Origin: Streptosporangiaceae bacterium
GTDB lineage: Bacteria; Actinomycetota; Actinomycetes; Streptosporangiales; Streptosporangiaceae
DNA length: 9,668 bases
NCBI GenBank assembly: GCA_030040815.1
Contig: JASHSZ010000276.1
Location: forward strand, 1 to 9,668
Direction of reading: 5' to 3'
The notes under the pieces are model-generated. The model worked only from the letters and a program-made list of their open reading frames with translations. It had not been told where the DNA came from and made no database searches. The position numbers and the translations under genes are program-made. Of the stretch, positions 6,961-9,668 are shown in pieces. Every line of letters begins with the position of its first letter. The first letter of the stretch is position 1.

Positions 6961-7048
6961 GCGGCGGTGGGTGGTGCGTGGCTGTGGTAAGTCCGCTGCC
7001 CGTCTGGGCTGACGGCTGTTGTTGTCACAACGGGATGAGATTTAGGCC
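6961..7048 (-). repeat. Orphan 13E12/DUF222 gene tail, copy A
   Basis: Read leftward, this encodes TTTAVSPDGQR, then HSHAPPTAA, matching the end of the long 13E12-type frame to the right (TTTAVSLDGKR, then HSHAPPAAA). By hand it aligns without gaps to copy B over 88 bases at about three-quarters identity. Its first 26 bases match copy C at 25 of 26 positions. No HNH motif or other part of the gene precedes it, so it is a 3' end only. It lies just upstream of the two-helix membrane-protein gene and ends 43 bases before its start. Confidence 0.8.
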
Positions 7049-7091
7049 AACGCCGATCGCGTCCGGGAACTTGCGGCGAAGGGGCTGACGT

Positions 7092-7400
7092 ATGCATGCT
7101 GCACCCAGGCTCGCTACTGCTCTGTTTGGCGTGGCGCTGATCGTAGGCGGCATTGTCCTGGCGACTGACTTCCGCGGCTTCAGTACCTGGCACGCCAGGC
7201 GCTCAATCGACTCGGTGTCATGGGCTGAGCGGCCACTTCGCCGCATCCAGCCGTGGAAGACACTGCTACAGCGGCCCATGGAAGACCGAATCAGCCGCCA
7301 GGCGTTGCTGGTTCGGGTGATAGGCGCGATCTTCGCTCTGGCCGGGGTGCCTCTACTCCTGTATGGCGCCTTCGGCATCGGCCACATCCTGACGAACTGA
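7092..7400 (+). CDS. Two-helix membrane protein, hypothetical
   Basis: I do not recognise a named family. The 102-residue product has a hydrophobic helix at about residues 7-25, a basic loop of about 45 residues with WHARRS and RPLRRIQPWKTLL, and a second hydrophobic helix at about 73-95. Both ends are short, which predicts a hairpin in the cytoplasmic membrane with the loop on one side; the loop's many Arg and Lys residues favour the cytoplasmic side. The ATG at 7092 has a good ribosome-binding site, GAAGGGG at 7078-7084, with seven-base spacing. It is flanked on both sides by orphan 13E12 tails (A upstream, B downstream) in the same orientation, so it may have arrived as a small inserted segment. 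Confidence 0.75.
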   Translation: MHAAPRLATALFGVALIVGGIVLATDFRGFSTWHARRSIDSVSWAERPLRRIQPWKTLLQRPMEDRISRQALLVRVIGAIFALAGVPLLLYGAFGIGHILTN

Positions 7401-7448
7401 ATCGGGCCACTCAGGCGACGCCAGATTAGGTGCGATTAATTCGCGGTG

Positions 7449-7540
7449 CTACGCCGCGGTGGGAGGAGCGTGGCTATGCAGAACACGGCTGCCGTCGGGG
7501 CTGACGGCGGCGGTTGTGACAACGGGACGAGCTTTAGCCC
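7449..7540 (-). repeat. Orphan 13E12/DUF222 gene tail, copy B
   Basis: Read leftward, this encodes TTAAVSPDGSR, then HSHAPPTAA followed directly by a TAG stop at 7451-7449, a plausible native end of a 13E12-family protein. The body (7453-7540) aligns without gaps to copy A. Both read GLxLxP in one frame before moving by one base into the TTxAVSPDG frame, whereas copy C runs through NPDGTTTAVS without a break. Only the last 30 or so codons of a gene are present. It lies 48 bases after the two-helix protein gene and 27 bases before the end of the leftward HAD gene. Confidence 0.8.
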
Positions 7541-7567
7541 TGCGCTTTGGGCAGCCGCTGGGCGCGG

Positions 7568-8236
7568 TCAGAACAAGTCCGGCAACTCGCTGAGCGAGGC
7601 GATGTACGGCACACCGTTGCTGGGCTGGTTCCCGTTCCGGCAAATCGTCCGCCCGGCGTAGCCGAGGTCGATTGCGGCGGCGACTAGGTCTGGATGGTCG
7701 TCCACGAAAAGGCATTGCCTGGGCGTTAGGCCAAGCGCATTACTGGCGTGGTGGTACATACGCGGATCGGGCTTGCAGCAGCCGAGGACCCTAGAGATTG
7801 CGTATACGTCGAAGAACTCGCCGATGCCAAGCTCGGCATGCGACTGCGGCAGGTCCGGCCAGGCGTCGGACACCACGGCCATCCGCACGTCACGGCTGCG
7901 GAGTTCGCGCAGCGTGCCGGGCACGTCCGGGAAGGTCTCGAGCCACGCCCCGGCTGGTAGGGGCCGAAGCAGATCAGCTAGCAACGTGGCGTCCGGGGCC
8001 ACGCCAAGGTGCTGGAGGATCATCCGGAGGTAGTCCGCATAGTCGGCGGCCGCATTCATGGAGCTGAAGCCAGCGGCTATGGCAGCGTCGAACTGGGCGG
8101 GCGTGATGTGCGGAGCTCGCGACAGCACGGTCTGCTCAAAGGGCTTCCACCGTCCGCCGATCGGCTGCACCAGTACCCCACCGTTGTCAAGCAGTACGGC
8201 CTTCAGTGCTGAGCTGGTAGGCGAGCGTTTCGTCAC
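7568..8236 (-). CDS. HAD-superfamily hydrolase
   Basis: About 222 residues (from GTG 8236) show HAD phosphatase motifs in order. Motif I is AVLLDNGGVL with the likely nucleophile Asp17. Motif II is AVVSDAWP (Ser123), motif III is CCKPDPRMYHHA (Lys155), and motif IV is CLFVDDHPDLVAAA (Asp179/Asp180). A cap region lies between motifs I and II (about 30-100). The second Asp of the usual DxD in motif I is Gly (DNGG), a variation seen in parts of this superfamily, such as YihX-like proteins with DxGN. Function is probably a small-molecule phosphatase or dehalogenase-like hydrolase, cytosolic; substrate unknown. The start is uncertain: GTG 8257 and GTG 8320 are also in frame and none has a clear ribosome-binding site at good spacing. 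It follows the 13E12-type gene on the same strand by about 65 bases. Confidence 0.88.
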   Translation of the reverse strand: MTKRSPTSSALKAVLLDNGGVLVQPIGGRWKPFEQTVLSRAPHITPAQFDAAIAAGFSSMNAAADYADYLRMILQHLGVAPDATLLADLLRPLPAGAWLETFPDVPGTLRELRSRDVRMAVVSDAWPDLPQSHAELGIGEFFDVYAISRVLGCCKPDPRMYHHASNALGLTPRQCLFVDDHPDLVAAAIDLGYAGRTICRNGNQPSNGVPYIASLSELPDLF

Positions 8237-8300
8237 CGTAGCGAGTCTGGCCGGCACAAGCTCCGCGGGACAAGACCGGGCATGCTCCCTCGGCAGTGCG

Positions 8301-9485
8301 CTATCGGCTGGTATCCACATTCACACCACGAGCGTCCCCGGCAATGGTTCCGGCGGCGGCGGGTGGTGCGTGGCTGTGAAAGGTGCGCTTCCCATCGAGG
8401 CTGACGGCGGTTGTTGTGCCGTCTGGGTTGAGGGTGAGCTGCCAGCCCCATCGGTGCACGGCGATCAGGTGGTGGAAGCTGCAGAGCAGGCAGCAGTTGG
8501 CCAGGCTGGTTTGGCCGCCGTCGGCGCGGTGGCGCAGGTGGTGGACGTGACAGCGGGCCACCGGGGCGTCGCAGCCTGGGAAGCGGCAGTGCCGGTCCCG
8601 GCTGGTGACGGCGCGGCGGATGTGCACCGGGATGGTGTCGGTAGCGGCGCCGATGTCCAGCGGCAGGCTGACAGAACCGGCCGGCCCGGTGAGCTGGCTG
8701 CGCAGCCAGCCGGCCAGGCCGCCGGGGCCCGATAGCAGCCGCACCGCGTCGGCGATGGCCAGCCCGGCCGCCGCCCGGCGGGCCCGCGACAGGGTCGGGT
8801 CGCTGATTGGCGCGATGGGGTCGGCCTGGCCCGGCGGGTGCGCGTCACGCTGACCCGGCTGGGCGGCTGCGTCACGCTGACCCGGCTGGGCGGCTGCGTC
8901 ACGGCCGATGGTGCTGTCATCTGGCTGCGCGCCGTCACCGGTGCCCGTGCCGTCACCGGTGTCCGCGCCGCTGCCGGTGCCGTCTGCGGCCAGGTAGCGG
9001 GCGGCGAGGCCGGCCAGGATGTCCTGGTCGATGGTGCCGGTGACGACGGGCACGATGCTCGCGTCGCAGTCGGCGCCGGGCGGCGCGGCCGCGCCGCGGG
9101 CGTCGATACCGGCGGCCAGCGCGGGGTCGGCCTCGGGGCGGCCGAGCAGCTGGGACAGCGTCATCTGCAGGACGATCTGGGCGGGCTGGCCGTCGCGGCG
9201 CGGCAGGCAGCCGGAGGCGACCAGCAGCCGGCAGGCTTCCTCGAGGGCGTCGTGGTCACGCTGCGCCCTGGTGCGGGTGTCCTCCGGCCCGGCCTTGGCG
9301 CTGAGGCCGTCGAGGACGGCCTGCAGCGCGGTGGTGGCGGCCGGCGTCAGGTCGGCGCGCAGGCTGCCGTGGCCGCGATAGTAGGCGTCCAGGAACAGCT
9401 GCCGCTGGGCGAACCGCCGGCCTTCGGCGTCCTCGTCGGTGTCGGGCCGGGCGGTGCGGGCCCGGATCTCCGCGAGCGTGTCAAC
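8301..9485 (-). pseudogene. 13E12-family DUF222-HNH endonuclease-like gene, N-terminus lost at an IS junction
   Basis: The frame is open from 9485 to the stop at 8301-8303, 394 codons, but it has no start codon near its upstream end and an in-frame TAA at 9488-9486. The upstream part has DUF222-like sequence (AEIRARTARPDTDEDA, RADLTPAATTALQAVLDGL, LVASGCLPRRDGQ). A low-complexity Gly/Asp/Gln linker follows. Then comes a complete HNH nuclease domain: RHCRFPGCDAP, CHVHHLRHRADGG, LANCCLLCSFHHL, with His pairs, Asn and four Cys in place. It ends with the WQLTLNPDGTTTAVS segment and HSHAPPAAA, plus 18 extra residues before the stop. In-frame ATG 9164 exists but would omit much of DUF222. Intact relatives usually have another 100 or more N-terminal residues, replaced here by IS sequence. 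The family (REP13E12 of mycobacteria) is multicopy; its role is not established. Confidence 0.87.
8842..8903 (-). repeat. 27-base in-frame tandem repeat in the 13E12-type linker
   Basis: Two identical 27-base units (8842-8868 and 8869-8895) are followed by the first eight bases of a third (8896-8903). Each encodes nine residues, DAAAQPGQR, in the linker between the DUF222-like part and the HNH domain. Because the unit is a multiple of three, copy-number change would leave the frame intact. A neighbouring Gly-Thr-Gly-Asp stretch (about 8930-8985) adds to the low complexity. Confidence 0.9.
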
Positions 9486-9668
9486 TTAGCTGTGTAAATG
9501 CGGTTCTGAGTTGGTCAGATCTGGGCGGGTAGTCGCCCCGGGAAGATGATCTCGAACTGGTTGAGTGCGGCGGTCCAGCCGTGGGTGGTGGAGCCGCGGG
9601 ACAGGATGCTTTTCTTCTTCGCGTCGCCTCCTCTGCTCCTGTCGCGGGTTTCGATGTCGCAGACGGCG
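9486..9668 (-). mobile_element. End of an IS256-like insertion sequence (continues beyond the window)
   Basis: The 13E12-type frame stops making sense at 9485/9486, and a different sequence begins that contains a transposase C-terminus. Between that gene's stop (9515-9517) and the boundary is TTAGCTGTGTAAATGCGG at 9486-9503. The TGTGTAAA core resembles the terminal sequence of IS256-family elements. The exact outermost base and any target duplication cannot be set from one end. Confidence 0.7.
9515..9667 (-). CDS. IS256-family (mutator-type) transposase, last 50 codons
   Basis: The frame enters at the window edge and ends at a TGA (9517-9515). The final residues, GWTAALNQFEIIFPGRLP, fit the usual end of mutator-type DDE transposases: a Trp, ALNxF, a hydrophobic stretch and an Arg near the terminus. 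The part before it, VCDIETRDR and then KKKSILSRG, is less diagnostic. The DDE catalytic residues would lie outside the window. Its position next to a TGTGTAAA-type element end supports the IS256 assignment. Another IS family with a similar tail is possible. Confidence 0.68.
   Translation of the reverse strand, partial: AVCDIETRDRSRGGDAKKKSILSRGSTTHGWTAALNQFEIIFPGRLPAQI

Noticed and set aside
7025..7387. Leftward open frame of 120 codons opposite the two-helix membrane protein
   Set aside because: No ribosome-binding site and no motif. The rightward frame has two clean hydrophobic helices and a good ribosome-binding site; only the GLNLIP end of the leftward frame is meaningful, as part of tail A.
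8842..8903. Possible start of a CRISPR array
   Set aside because: The units are directly adjacent with no unique spacers, and they encode an in-frame nine-residue repeat.
8838..9497. Rightward open frame of 219 codons opposite the 13E12-type gene
   Set aside because: Gly/Ala/Val-rich shadow; its repeats are the reverse reading of the 27-base tandem unit.

Overview
The window is high-GC DNA, and the coding regions strongly prefer G or C at third codon positions, so open frames also appear antisense to most genes. The gene families point to an actinobacterium: an LLM-class flavin/F420-type oxidoreductase, an ECF sigma factor with a SnoaL-like tail, and a 13E12/DUF222 HNH protein. I cannot name the genus from the sequence.

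Left part (1-6150) is compact and mostly intact. It opens with the 3' end of a GH1 beta-glucosidase (+), which converges on a leftward series: aldo/keto reductase, LLM-class oxidoreductase, APH-fold phosphotransferase and an NTP_transf_6 (DUF925) nucleotidyltransferase. The nucleotidyltransferase and phosphotransferase lie 43 bases apart and may be co-transcribed. Divergent from them is an internally deleted alpha/beta hydrolase remnant, then a rightward pair of ECF sigma factor and RibD/DHFR-like reductase that ends at a strong intrinsic terminator (about 6113-6146).

Right part (6150-9668) looks accessory and decayed. It holds a short one-helix membrane protein (-), a P-loop kinase pseudogene with a 16-base frameshifting insertion, a two-helix membrane protein (+), a HAD-type hydrolase (-), and a 13E12-family DUF222-HNH gene (-). 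The N-terminal end of the last is lost at a junction with the end of an IS256-like insertion sequence, whose transposase C-terminus runs off the window.

The most unusual structure is three copies, in the same orientation, of the last 70-90 bases of a 13E12-type gene. One (C) lies in the long HNH reading frame. Two (A at 6961-7048, B at 7453-7540) are orphan tails that bracket the small membrane-protein gene; B and C bracket the HAD gene. A and B appear to share a one-base frameshift relative to C, so they look related to each other rather than independently decayed. This suggests gene-sized insertions at, or duplications of, 13E12 tails, but the mechanism is inference.
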